From: Plectrocnemia conspersa
Taxonomy: Eukaryota; Arthropoda; Insecta; Trichoptera; Polycentropodidae
NCBI GenBank assembly: GCA_009617715.1
Contig: VTFK01000172.1
Coordinates: forward strand, 62,001 to 126,000
Direction of reading: 5' to 3'
Length of the DNA stretch: 64,000 bases
In this document: positions 38,001 to 51,000 of the stretch, one piece after another
Layout of the letters: every line of letters starts with the position of its first letter
Numbering within the stretch: position 1 is the stretch's first letter
The notes under the pieces: model-generated
What the model saw: the letters and a program-made list of their open reading frames with translations, nothing else
The model's database searches: none
Told to the model about the DNA's origin: nothing
Translations under genes and position numbers: made by a program

Positions 38001-41000
38001 AAAGAGAGCAATCGAAAGAGACCTGTGCCACCATATGATCAGAGACTAGAGAGACTCGTGTATTTTAAGATGCACTACAATGATTTTTTCGAGGACTGTC
38101 GAATATTAATCTATATTAATAAATAAATAAAAAATAGTGAACCTAACTTTTAAATTAAATGTATGTTAAAATCGATCGTAAAATTTTACGCAAATAAAAT
38201 AAAAACAAGTACAGAGGTGTCATCGATTAATTGACTTTTACAACTCTTGCCCGAAGATGTTTACTCAAATTACACAAATCGACGTAATGTTAGCAACAAT
38301 CCAAGTTACGTACTGCGCCGGCTGAAATGAACATTATTCAAACGACAAGCGACCTTTAAAATGTGGGGCACGGGTCGCGAAAATGCCTCTGAGGTACGAA
38401 ACCGGAGAAGGTGTTGTTAGCGCTGGGTAAACAGACGCATTCCACCAATTGAGAACCGCTGTCGAAACGGCGATAGATACTATCTACCGAACGTGAGATG
38501 TGTCGATTCGTTATAATGATATGTCCTTGTTTTTTCTATTATTATCATTTTTGATATGTGTTATTATGTTTATTTTTTGCAGCGTCACGTGTGTTAGAAT
38601 TTTTAGAATAGCAATCATAAACCGTAATAACTATATCATTCGACTATTATATTAACATTCAAGTTTTTTTCATTGATAATTTTTTGATATGGCACAAATC
38701 AATCCGAACAAGTCGGCCTTGCATGGGCATTGCGTCGATTAAAACCGAGCTTATAATATTATGATTCGTTCTATAAATAATGATTGTATATACTGTTAAA
38801 GTATGCAATAAAACTAATCTAGGGGAAGGTGTATAACAAGTTATATATGAATTAATTTTATTTATTATCGTTGCAATGGTTCTAGAAATTTTTTTTTAAT
38901 ACAAAGGCGATATAAACATTCCATTTTTTTTAATCTTGTAGTAAATAATTATCAGTTTTGGTCAGTTTCAAGCGATATTTTAGTATTTTACTGTAGGTGT
39001 CCGAGGGCCGAGGTTGCGACTGAGGCAGCATATACACGCCTCTGGGATCTTGGAGGGTGGTGCTGTTACTAGGATGATACGCAATTGTAAAGCAATGCAG
39101 GCCAACCAATGAGAGCACTAAAGATTGGAGAAATACTACGGGGGGGGGGTGGGTCCCGCTCATCCGGCTGTCAAAAGCTGGGTGCCCGCCCATAGGGTTG
39201 GACTCGTACTGGTAACGGCAGTGGTGCACGCAACGGATACCAAAGTAGCTATACACCTGCTTATGGTAAATAAGTTTTCAAATACCTATTTTATTTATAT
39301 GGTACTTAAAATAACATAAAGGCTACATTTTTTGAACCAATAATCCAATGTAACTCGACTTAGCTTATTGTGCTTTTTCAAAAGAATTTAAATATGTTTA
39401 AACATTTTGCTCTGTACATTTGAGCGTTATTTTAATTGTTAATTATTTCAACATTAGAAAAAATTAAAATATTATATACTTTCTGAAATTTATCATTATA
39501 TGTTTTATATTAAAATAATAATTTTCGACCTTCACATAACAAATATTTTTTTTGAGAAAAATATTTATAAAGTTTTTAATAACTCTAATGCTACGTAAAA
39601 TTTGTCAAATATATTTAGATTTTATTATTGTATATTTATAAATATTAATAGATAAATTATTTAAAACCCACAACTGACTTAAAATTATTGTTGGTTTACT
39701 TTTACGGAAGTAGCTCGAGCTAATAACGAAATACTTAAACTGAAATTGTTAACATAAAAACATACAAGTTGAGACATAGTGCTTAAGTTTTGCAATAAAT
39801 ATCGATCATTTTTTGTTCAAAATTACACACTACTATATTAAAAAAAATGTGTTTTTATAGAACATTGTGATTTATATTTATTTTAGAATGAGATAAGATA
39901 TATTATTTAAGTTTCTAAATTTTTAATTGCGTTACATTATTAAATTACTTAAAAAACAGTTTTTGCACCACAAACCTCCAATATCTATTAAAGTATAGCA
40001 AACTAATTAGATAGACTATATAATGTTTAAATTTGTGTTAACGTTAGAAACTCAACTTATTCCTTTAAATCATCTACCAGAAATTTAAACATAAAAATAA
40101 TAATACTTGTCAGTCATAAAAAGTACATGTCACTCTTAAATAGAAGATCATAAAGATCATAATACACAAAATGCATTGAAAAATATAATGAAATAAATAG
40201 TTATTTTGAAGTTTCAAAGCAAGGTTAAGGTTAAATCCGCGCATTGAAACGAGTCGACTATGAAAGCACACTGTCCACAATTTATGGCTGTGGTCCAGAA
40301 CCAGTCCGATTACTTTCTCGGAGTCGTCTGGCCTACAATCGGACTACGATTGACATTGACGGCGACCGGTCACCCCGAGGTTTAAAAAACGCTTCAGAAG
40401 AGAACGTCTGAAGAGATTCTTCTTGTGCCGGCGAACGAAAGTGGTTTTGGGCAGTCAATTAATCGGTTCGTTCGCAGTGAAAATGCAAGTTGTCCGACAG
40501 ATGGGTAATCATAGCTGATTTTTGCGTGGAATAAGCGACGACGCATAGTCGCTTCCGGCGATTTCTAAATATCAATGGTCGCTTGGCATCTGTCTGAGCA
40601 AACCAATTGGAGTAAAAGATCTCCCATTGTTCGCATATCTAGTTCAGTAGCATTAAAAACAATTTAACCATACGTATTTGACATTTAAATATCATATATC
40701 TGATCAGGGCCGCCGAGAGCGAACCCGGTCCTTGAAAAAACAATGATTCCGGACCTCATAACAAAAAGGGGAACTTTATATTATATATTTTTTACATCGT
40801 AATAAAATTTATTAAATAAATAATCATAGGTGTTGCGACATATTTTTTGAAAACATATTTTATGCGAAATATTTAAATTATGCATTAAAAATTTAAAAAA
40901 AAACACAGTGAACTACTTCATCTTAGTTGTGTTTTAATGATATTAATTAAAAATATGAATTTTTAAGGAAAAAAATATTTTTTTAAATTAATTATAATTA

Positions 41001-41361
41001 CAATGTTACTTTAATTACGAATATGTATCGAAATGCTCAAAAAAATATTACCGCTACTTTATATAGATTTAAATTAAACATTATTTTTATATGATTAAAA
41101 TAATTAAAAAATAAAAGTCAAATACTGAAAAAACCACAGCTGCACAATTTTAACTTGGAAATCTGAGTTCCTATCTGGAATTTCGACAATCACAAAGTGT
41201 TTTTTATGACCATAGTTTTTATAAATATTAAATTAATTTTCGCAAACCATAAAGGGACAAAGTTGGACTGTAGAAAATGCTTGCAAAAATAAAATAATGT
41301 TGTTTTAAGTTTATAAGTAAAATATATATATATACAAATATATATATATGTTGAAAAATTT

Positions 41362-41398
<37 letters not shown>

Positions 41399-41433
41399 TT
41401 GATATATATATATATGAGCACAAAATATATCTT

Positions 41434-41465
<32 letters not shown>

Positions 41466-41472
41466 ATATTTT

Positions 41473-41521
<49 letters not shown>

Positions 41522-41973
41522 GTTGAATACAACGTAAAATTAAATTTCATATGCCGTCCGGACGGCGGACGTAAATGACGTTCCGAGAAATATTTGTCAC
41601 GTTAATATTTCGATAGGAATCGCAATTTTAAATTGTCGTATTATTAAAATTACGCTACTGATAATTTTTTTGATTCCTAATGTGGAATATGAATGAAAAC
41701 ATTTCGGTCATAAATATTCGTTTACGGAAATCTTTTGTCGGCTTTTGCAAAAATGCCATCCTAAAATGGGAAAATTGAGACCAATATGAATTCTAAATAA
41801 GAATTCGTTATTGTGTGACATTTATATGAACCGATCTAGGAAAATACATAGGGGGCGATTTTTTTTTAACAAAAATAAATTGCCACTAATTATTTTTTAT
41901 ATTTATTTTATATATATATATATATATATATACTATCAATATATATATATATATATATATAATATCAAATATG

Positions 41974-42017
<44 letters not shown>

Positions 42018-45000
42018 GTTGAATGCGTGTTTTCTCGCGGGAAGAAACTCGTTCTATCTTAGTTTAACCATTTCATTAGGAGTCGGAGTCGAGAGCGCGT
42101 TTTCACCGCTCGCGCTCGAAAGAGCAGCTCCGACTTCGGTCCCATTGACTCCGGTCCTTTTGCTGACAATGTTCGGAAGCGCTCGAAGCTGGTCATGTCG
42201 ACTGAATTATCCCCACTTTACCTCCCGCTCTCGGTAACCTCGGACAACTTCCGAGAGATTTTAGAGCGGGCAGAACTGAACTCGACCGAAGTAACCCACT
42301 ATATTCTCCGTCCTTGGCCAACCTTGGCCAACTTCCAGAGAGTGTAGTGCAGGCATAAAGTTTATATGGGATTCGAACTTAAGACTTTTACTAATAATTT
42401 ATCGTACTGATTAAAAATGTTATTAATTTTAAATAAAAAAACGTCAGAGTTACTTGTTAATGACTTAAATACAATATATATATATTCTATAAAATAACTA
42501 AATTTCATAATTAATAATAAAATAATAATTACGAATAATAAAATTTATGATACATCTTATTATAGACACAATAGTTTTTAATATCTGAGCGAACGGTCGA
42601 TTTCTCTCGATAAGCAAACATTTTTTACTTATTTACATTTTTAAAATAACAAACAACTTTCCATTCGTGTCCGGTATCATCATAAAGCGTTAATATTGAT
42701 AATAAACAACGCCGGTCGTCATAACCAATAAGGTACAAATTGGAGAAGGTCACCAAGGTCGATTATGATAATGCAATTTTCATTACTTCTCCGAGAAAGT
42801 CACATACGACCAAATGAAATTAAAATATTTCTATAGAATTTAAAAAACGACAACAAAGAAAGGGTGTAACAATTTTGCGTCGTTAGTCACGGAAAAGGTA
42901 CAAAAATCGCACACGGGTGACGGTCACTTTCCCTTCTAAGATATTCACTAATTTTTTTTTTTGAGACTCAGACATACGATTGTTTTGTTACGAGCAATTT
43001 GCCGTTTGTCAAAATCCAAAATCCGCCTCATTAAATGCGGGCAATTAAGACGTAAAGATGTGACCACCAAGTCGGTCGATTTGGCCAAATGGAGCTTTTC
43101 CCGTCATAAATCGTAAACGGGACGGGAAACAACCTTGTATAGATATGCGTGATTATTTATTCGCGTTATTAAAATATATAAATTGCCTCGAGTCGAGTGG
43201 ATTGAACGATTTGCTTTTTCGTTTTAATTGCTAAGAACGGCTAGGTGCTTAATCCAATATCCAATACGTTTTACTTTATATTTTATTATAAATTTAAATA
43301 TCATGTCTTGACAAGATTCAGTGATTTATCCCGACAACGATTTTTCCAGACAGGATTATTCCGGACAAAAAAATATTTTTAATATTAATCTATTAAAACA
43401 AATAAGATAAACATTTGGATCGTTTATTTTTTAGCTACCGAATTCAATGTAGCAAGCAAATCCAATGAATAAATATTTTCACTTATATCTTAAAAAACGA
43501 TAATCCTGAGCTCTTCTTTGATTATTTTTTTCCAGTATTGAAAACGTAATTTTTGTGTATATCCGTTCAAAACGATCTTTATAAAACCTAATAGTAAAAT
43601 TAATCCCTTGCGTAACTTCAAACATTTTTACAAAATGGCCTATTTCCTTTATTTAATATATTAATATATTTATTATTTATTGTATTTCAATATATAAAGC
43701 AAATTACTATAACAATGATATTTAACTTGAAATATCATTGTTATAGTAATTGATATATGAAATAAATCATCAAGTGTTTTATCGCGAGTCGAACTGGCCT
43801 TTTTTTATGATGATATGTGTTAATCCTTTCGTCTAATTATAGACAGATTAGTGGTTCAGTTGATAAACCCGACAATCCCTTTAGCTATCTAGTCGTATTA
43901 TTATCAGTATAATCCCTACTTTGTATTAATTACTCCTAACATTATATATGATTTTGCAAAATTCTTTTCCAGATTGATTTTCAGAACACATTCGCGTAAC
44001 AATAAAGGATCGTATTTTTTCAACAATTGGACTAAATTCTGATAAAATCTATGTTTCCAGTTAACTTGTCGTGAACACATAAAGTCAAATTCTGCTTAGC
44101 TAGGAATCTATCAATTATTAGTTCTTATTATTTATTTTTTTTAATTGTTTATTTACAATCCGTATAAATGAACAATATATTTTTTGTTATGATATTTTTA
44201 GATATGATAATAGAAAGATTAATTTCATAAAAAGTTAACATCATAAATGTCAAGTAAAACTATATAGTAACGGAAATATACCATTTAGACAAGACAATAG
44301 AAAAAAATATTGAAGTTACGCGAGAGTTAAATTTTATTAAATGTAACTACTATTATATTTTATAACGTCCTTTTGAATGGATTTAGATAAAAATTACCTT
44401 TTCAGTGATGGGAAAAAGTAATTAAGATGAGCTCTAAATTGTCGTTTTCTTGCTTTTTTCACGAAGTAAGAATATTCATTGGATTTGGATTGGATTTAAG
44501 TATTGTAGATTGCTACATCTATAGTTAAAAATTCCAAATTTTCACATTATTTTTTTTTATATAATATTAAAAAAAAAATTTGTCCGAAAAAATTGTCCGC
44601 AAAAATCTTGTCCGGAAAAATTTGTGTCCGGAAAGTTCCTGTCCGCAAAATTTGCGTTCGCAAAAATTCTATCTGGCAAAATTAGTGTCCGGAATAAACA
44701 GTATCTGAAAAAATCTGTGTCCGGAAAGTTTATATCTGCAAAATTCGTGTCCGGAAAAATCCGAGCACCCACAAGTTTTATTTCAACATTTCACGTATAT
44801 TATATAAAAAATATATTTTTGTCCGAAATTATCAGTGTCCGCAAAAATCTTGTCCGGAAAAATCAGTGTCCGGAAAGTTTTTGTTCGCAAAATTTGCGTT
44901 CGCAAAAATTCTGTCTGTAAAATTAGTGTCCGGAATAATCAGTATCTGAAAAAATCAGTGTCCGGAAAGTTTATGTCTGCAAAATTCGTGTCCGTAAAAA

Positions 45001-48000
45001 TCCGAAGCACGCCCTACACGCCTTAACAGGAACCTTACACCCCAGGTAACCTCTATACACACTACAAACAAGTTGTATTTTAACATTACACATATGTACA
45101 TAGATAGTTAGATACATATACAATGCAACGAAATTTTCCATTGAAACTTGGGGTGTTTTTTTGTTGTTATGTTCGTAAACGCACTCTCCAGATGTTAATC
45201 CAAACACTACTAAAAAAAAAAAAAGACATGCGACTCGAACGACAAATAAGTCACAACTGACAGTCAAAGTTATTCAGTATAAAAACGTCCTTTCTTTTTG
45301 GTACCCCTAATATATTGATTGAAGTTATTTATTTTTAAAAGTGGCATTCATAATTTGTGTAATATATTTTACAAATATACCCAAAAAATATATATGTATA
45401 GTTGTTTATTATATACTTTTCTGAAACACATCAAATGCCTACAAAGTATTCTCCCATTTTCGGCATGCCTTTAAAGGCATTCCATGTAGGCGAAACTTTT
45501 AGAAAGTACTACAGTTGTATTAGATTAAATAATTTTGTTGTATAAAACAATTTCGTAAGCAAAAATACTTAGATTATCATTACCGAAACATTGGTGTTTC
45601 CATCAGATTTTTTTATGAAAGATACATTATTAAATATTTAATTTCACAATAAAAAAATACTGTACTTTCACTTACTATTAATTACTTATCGATGACAGTA
45701 ACGTGTAGGAGTTAAAAACATTTTGTGATTCATATAGCAACGATAATTAATTTTAAATAAATAGCTACACCAAAAAATCAGTTTATAAAGTTATAAGATG
45801 ATAATATATTTCGTTAATTATTAAGTTGTTGTTAAAATGGAAGTTTTTAAATATTCCATTTGTCTAAATCTAGACTAATCGTAACATTTTCATTGCGAAT
45901 TGGGACGAACTCTTAAAATCCTTTCTCGCAGATTGTTAAGCGAGTCGTGGGCGAAAGGAAAGACCACCGACGACACCCAACAAATCAATATTTTGAAAAG
46001 AAATTAGTGTCGTCGACCTCGACGAGCGCGTTCAGGTTTCGATGGAAGTCTTCTGGCTTACACTCTCACCTTCGAGAGTCGCAGGGAGCACTTTCTCTTC
46101 GAAATTCTCTCGACTCGACCGGTCCGTCCGGGATGAGAGCCCGAGGCCAAGTTCTCGGTGAAAATGGCTACACCCCGGACGAGAAGATGGGAATCTCCAC
46201 GGTCGGATGCTGTGATAAGGTCCCAGTCGCCGTTTCGTACGCTATGAGGCCTTGAGCTGATAAGTCGTGACTGGTTGCCTTTCTTAAAACAAGTGTGCTA
46301 AAAGAGCGATCGGAATGTTTTGAGACTTTGAGGAATTGTGTCTGATGAGCGCTGCAAATCTGACAAATATCTTAGACAAATATAAGAATCTCTATTAATT
46401 AATTACAGCGAAGTAGAGTAGAAAGATTCGGGTGCGTCAATTCAGCTTTTTCTAAGGGAGGGATCGTGTTTTTAATATTTTGATGTACTTGGTTAAATGA
46501 CATGCATTTTTCTGGCCAAATTCAAGGGAAATGAAAATACCCCCCCTACCCTACCCCTTCCAAATGATATCACTTTAAAATCCACATAGTAAAAGCAATA
46601 AAACCTATCGCCGTCACAGTGAAAACACTTGGTTGTAAAGACTTTTTATAACAATAATACGACTAAAAATAAATACGAATCGAATAAAGGAAGCACACCA
46701 ATAGGAGAGCGCCAAAAACAATTATCACTTCTCAGAAGTCAAAAATTCACAACAAAAGCAATAAAATCGTGCATGAAAATTCGCAACTGTCAAATTGTGT
46801 TTCATAGATATTTTAAAGCAGTATATATTTTACTAGCGCCTTTCAATTAAATTATATTTTCGCTAATAGAAATATATAGTTACTAGTAAAAATGTATTTG
46901 GACTTCACTAGTGAAAATATAACTTCTCTGAAAAATACACATTCACTGTGTAACGTTTATAATTGGCAGTAAATAAATAATGATAAGTTTGTAAATGTAT
47001 ATACTACTACGTATGTCAGATAAATTATATTTTTACTAGTAAACATATAAATCTACCAGTGAAAACATATTCCGATATGATTCGTGACTGCTATTTTTTA
47101 TATTATCTTTGAGGGATAACCCGAGAATTTCTGGTTTAGAATTAGGGATATTATTTCAGCTTTTTTTTTGCGGGGTGAAGCTAAAATTGCCCAGTCAATG
47201 GTCGTTTTTTATTATTACGATTTTAATAAATTTCATATTATTTTATTACATGACATGCATTTTTCTGGCCAAAAATAGATTAAGCTTACGAGAGCGAAAA
47301 AAGTTCATAGGTAATATAACTAGTTCAATAACAAATAATAGATTGAGATGTTTCCCATAAAGTATATGTTAGTGAATATTACGATAAATAATCAGATAAA
47401 GCCCCCACTTTACAAGCTTTATAGTTTTTTCCAGATGAGCCTTTAACTGCATCGTACAATAAACATAATATATCTACATAATTCGATAACGAAATATTTC
47501 ACAATCCACTCTGCTTTAAATTACCTAAGATAAAGACATGATAAATATACATAGGCTATAAAATGAGAACAAAATATCGCAAAAAGCATTACACACTGAA
47601 GACGCTATCGAATTATAACTGCGTAGCATCACAGAAATATGCAAAGCAATGGGAGTACCACATACTTCTCTGAAAAATACATATTCACTGTAACATTTAT
47701 ATGTCGCATGTAAATAAATAATGATAAGTTAGTCAATGTATGTGTATATAACTAACCTGCCAGATAAATTTAATTTTCACTAGTAAAAATATTTACATAT
47801 CTACCAGTGAAAATGTATGATTATAATTTCACTGAAATGATATAATTAAAAAAATATTTTCGGAATAGATTCGAAGCTAATTTTTTCTCATATTTTTCTG
47901 AGAATTTCATTTCATATTTTTCCAGGAGGGAGGAAGCAAAAGTTTTGATTTCATTAAAATTCATATTATTTCATTAAATTCCATGCATTTTATTGCCCCC

Positions 48001-51000
48001 CAAATGACGTCCCTGGACAGATCGTATTATTATTTTGTAATTTTAATCGAAAAAGCACGTCTTACTATGCATCTATAAGGAAATACGTTGAATTTTTTGT
48101 TTCAAAATATATTTAACAAAAAGATATACGAAAAATTATGTTTACTACTACTAATAAATTAAACCATGTGAATAAAAGGTCCATTCATAATCTTTCACGA
48201 CGAAATTAGTTGCGAAAGACTACATTGGTCTCATAAAGTATCAGATCGAAAAAAAAGTTCCAAACGACAGTTTTTTGGTTTCGAAAAATATTGCAATTAA
48301 AAATATTTTGAGTGAATATATCGAAAAATATTTATTTCACACTAAATGTAACATATATTTTATATAAATTCAACATAAATAAAAATTATTGTTGTGAATA
48401 TAAAATGATACATAACATTTATATATAATATAATTTAAAACTATATATAAAACCTAACCATGTCAAGCATAATTTTCACATTGACATCAAAACGGCATTA
48501 TTTAACTGCCTCATATATTATAAAATTCCACCGTAACATACATAATATAGCATAATAAACTACCTAATATCCTATAGTGTTTTATAGAAAAAATTCTATT
48601 GAATATCTATTTACATTATTTATTTAACTGCGCTCTAACGAAACGCACATTTATATCGTTTGTAACGTATCGTAAAATCGTGACTGGATTGTTTGGTTTG
48701 ACAAACAATTTTTGTTAATAAAAGCGACCTCGAATCGTCAGACTGTGTATTTGTAAAAAACAGCCGAGAAAATTGCGGTAATTTAATAAAAAGACCCGAA
48801 AGATAAGCATCGTTCAAAGTGCGATTTGACGATTGAATCACTCTGCCGGAGACAATGATTGCAGCTTTTTGACTCTTTACTGCTGAGATTTACTAAAAAA
48901 ATCTTATAATAGCAATCTAAAATGTGGCAAGCTTATAACAGTAATTTTTAAAAATTAAATTATTATGGCACTGGGTTTTACTGCTATTATAAACGAACAT
49001 GAATATAGGTTGGCGTTTAATTAGTCTTTGTTTCGAGATGTTTTATTAACACTATTATTGAACTAATAACTATTTAAATATTTGAACCAGAATATAATTA
49101 ATCTAATGTGAGTTGATTTTAAATATTGTTTTAGAAAGATTAGCTAACTATATTTTTATATAATATAATATTTTTCTACGACCTCATTTTTTATCGTTCG
49201 TCTGCAGAAATTTGTTTTTCTCGTATTTATAATGCTGATAACGGTTTCATCATTTTATGTATTTTTTATCCATAGTGTATATGATTCATCGACATAAGAA
49301 GCTTTAAATCGCAGAACCTGATTTTTTCGATCGGTACGGCTTAGTTAAAGAATAGTCTTTATATTGTGAAAAAAAACGATGTCAAAGGTCATCATCGGAT
49401 TGAAAATGCGGTCACCGTGACAGTTTTTCGTTGTATCGTTTATAATATAACGGATTCGTCGCATTTAATTATCGGAATACGACACGTTTTCGGTTAAAAT
49501 GCGTTTTGCCGTTTAATTGAAAAGAGCCGACGGTGACAATTTGACCGTCAAATGTAATCGTCTAATTTATTCTACTGTCAAGTTCAAAATCATCGATTTC
49601 TCTTTAAGAAAAAAAAATAGCTTTTTAACTAATGCAATTATAGCTGAGACAAAAAACCGGATTAATAATGTATGCAATGGCGTATTACTGCTTTAACACA
49701 TGTTTAAATTACAATTAACTACAAAAGATATGAAAAAAATTAAACAATTAAAAATATACGTTTATCTTAATGCGATGATAAAGTCATTGATTCAGTAGCG
49801 AAAAACAGTAACTGTTAAATAAAACCTTTTTTACATTTTCACTTTTAAAAAAACATAGAAATGATTTACAAATATATTTTTGTTCTAAAAAATAAAATTT
49901 CCTATATGATACAATTAAATAAATACACAAATTAAACCGTTAAGACTGCTTTTCGTTGATTGAGATATTCAACTTTATAGCATCGATTAGTGTAGAAAAT
50001 TTAGATATCTACACTGTCGGTCAAATTGCAAATGAGTAGTTTTACTTGGAAAACTGCCAATTCACACATTTTCACACAACATCCAATCTAAATTGACTGC
50101 TCGTTTCTTAGAAAATTTAACCAATCAAAGCACGCGGTCATATAATGTTTGATATTAGACACAAAAACGTGTTCGAACGTTTGCTTTCACTCTTTACGAC
50201 CGACGCACACACGAGACGAATCAACAGCCAATTTCCTCTTTCTTTTACGACGAATAAAAAGAATTTCGCAACTCATCGAGTCGTCATTGTATGCTCATCT
50301 ATACATTTAAGTTGAATAACTTTTCGAAAATATCTCGTTGATTATACTGGTTTAAAAATGCACTTTCAGCCGGAGATACTTTCAATTTTATCCCTCGGAC
50401 GAAACTCGCATTTCTGATGCAATTTTCTTGTTATAATGTTTTCTATTCAGCTCTAATTTTCTCTCTAACTGCGGCTGATTAGAGTTAAACGTTTTCGAAA
50501 CTGCCTCGTATAAGTCGTTTTGATAAAAAAATATGTCGCATAGAAATACTTTCTGCGACCATTTTATTAATTGACAAAAAAATTAGTATAGATAATCCGT
50601 CTATCATTTATATGAATCGTTATGCCTGCAATAAATTCTCTGAAAGTTGACCGAACCGAAGTTACAACTGAAGTCAGCCAAGACCTACGACTTCGTATAA
50701 GCGACCACACTGTCGCAAATTTCATATGCCGCCCGGACGGCGGCTTCTGTCACGTACAGCCGACATACTTGCGCGCGAACGTAAAATGTGCCAAATAATC
50801 GCAATTTTAAATTGTCATATTATTAAAATTACGCCACCGATAATTATAAAAGTTTGTGTGGGCACTCACCAATACAATATCAGTGAAAACTTTTCGGTCG
50901 TAAATATTCAATTTACGCAAAATCTTTGTCGACTTTTGCAAAATGCCATAAGGCATAAAAATGATACTTCAGAATACGAACACCACATCTGTGACTATCC

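Noticed and set aside
38930..39256. 108-codon minus-strand open frame over the G10 tract
   Set aside because: It depends on a homopolymer for its frame, and the overlapping plus-strand frame is equally open; no family signature.
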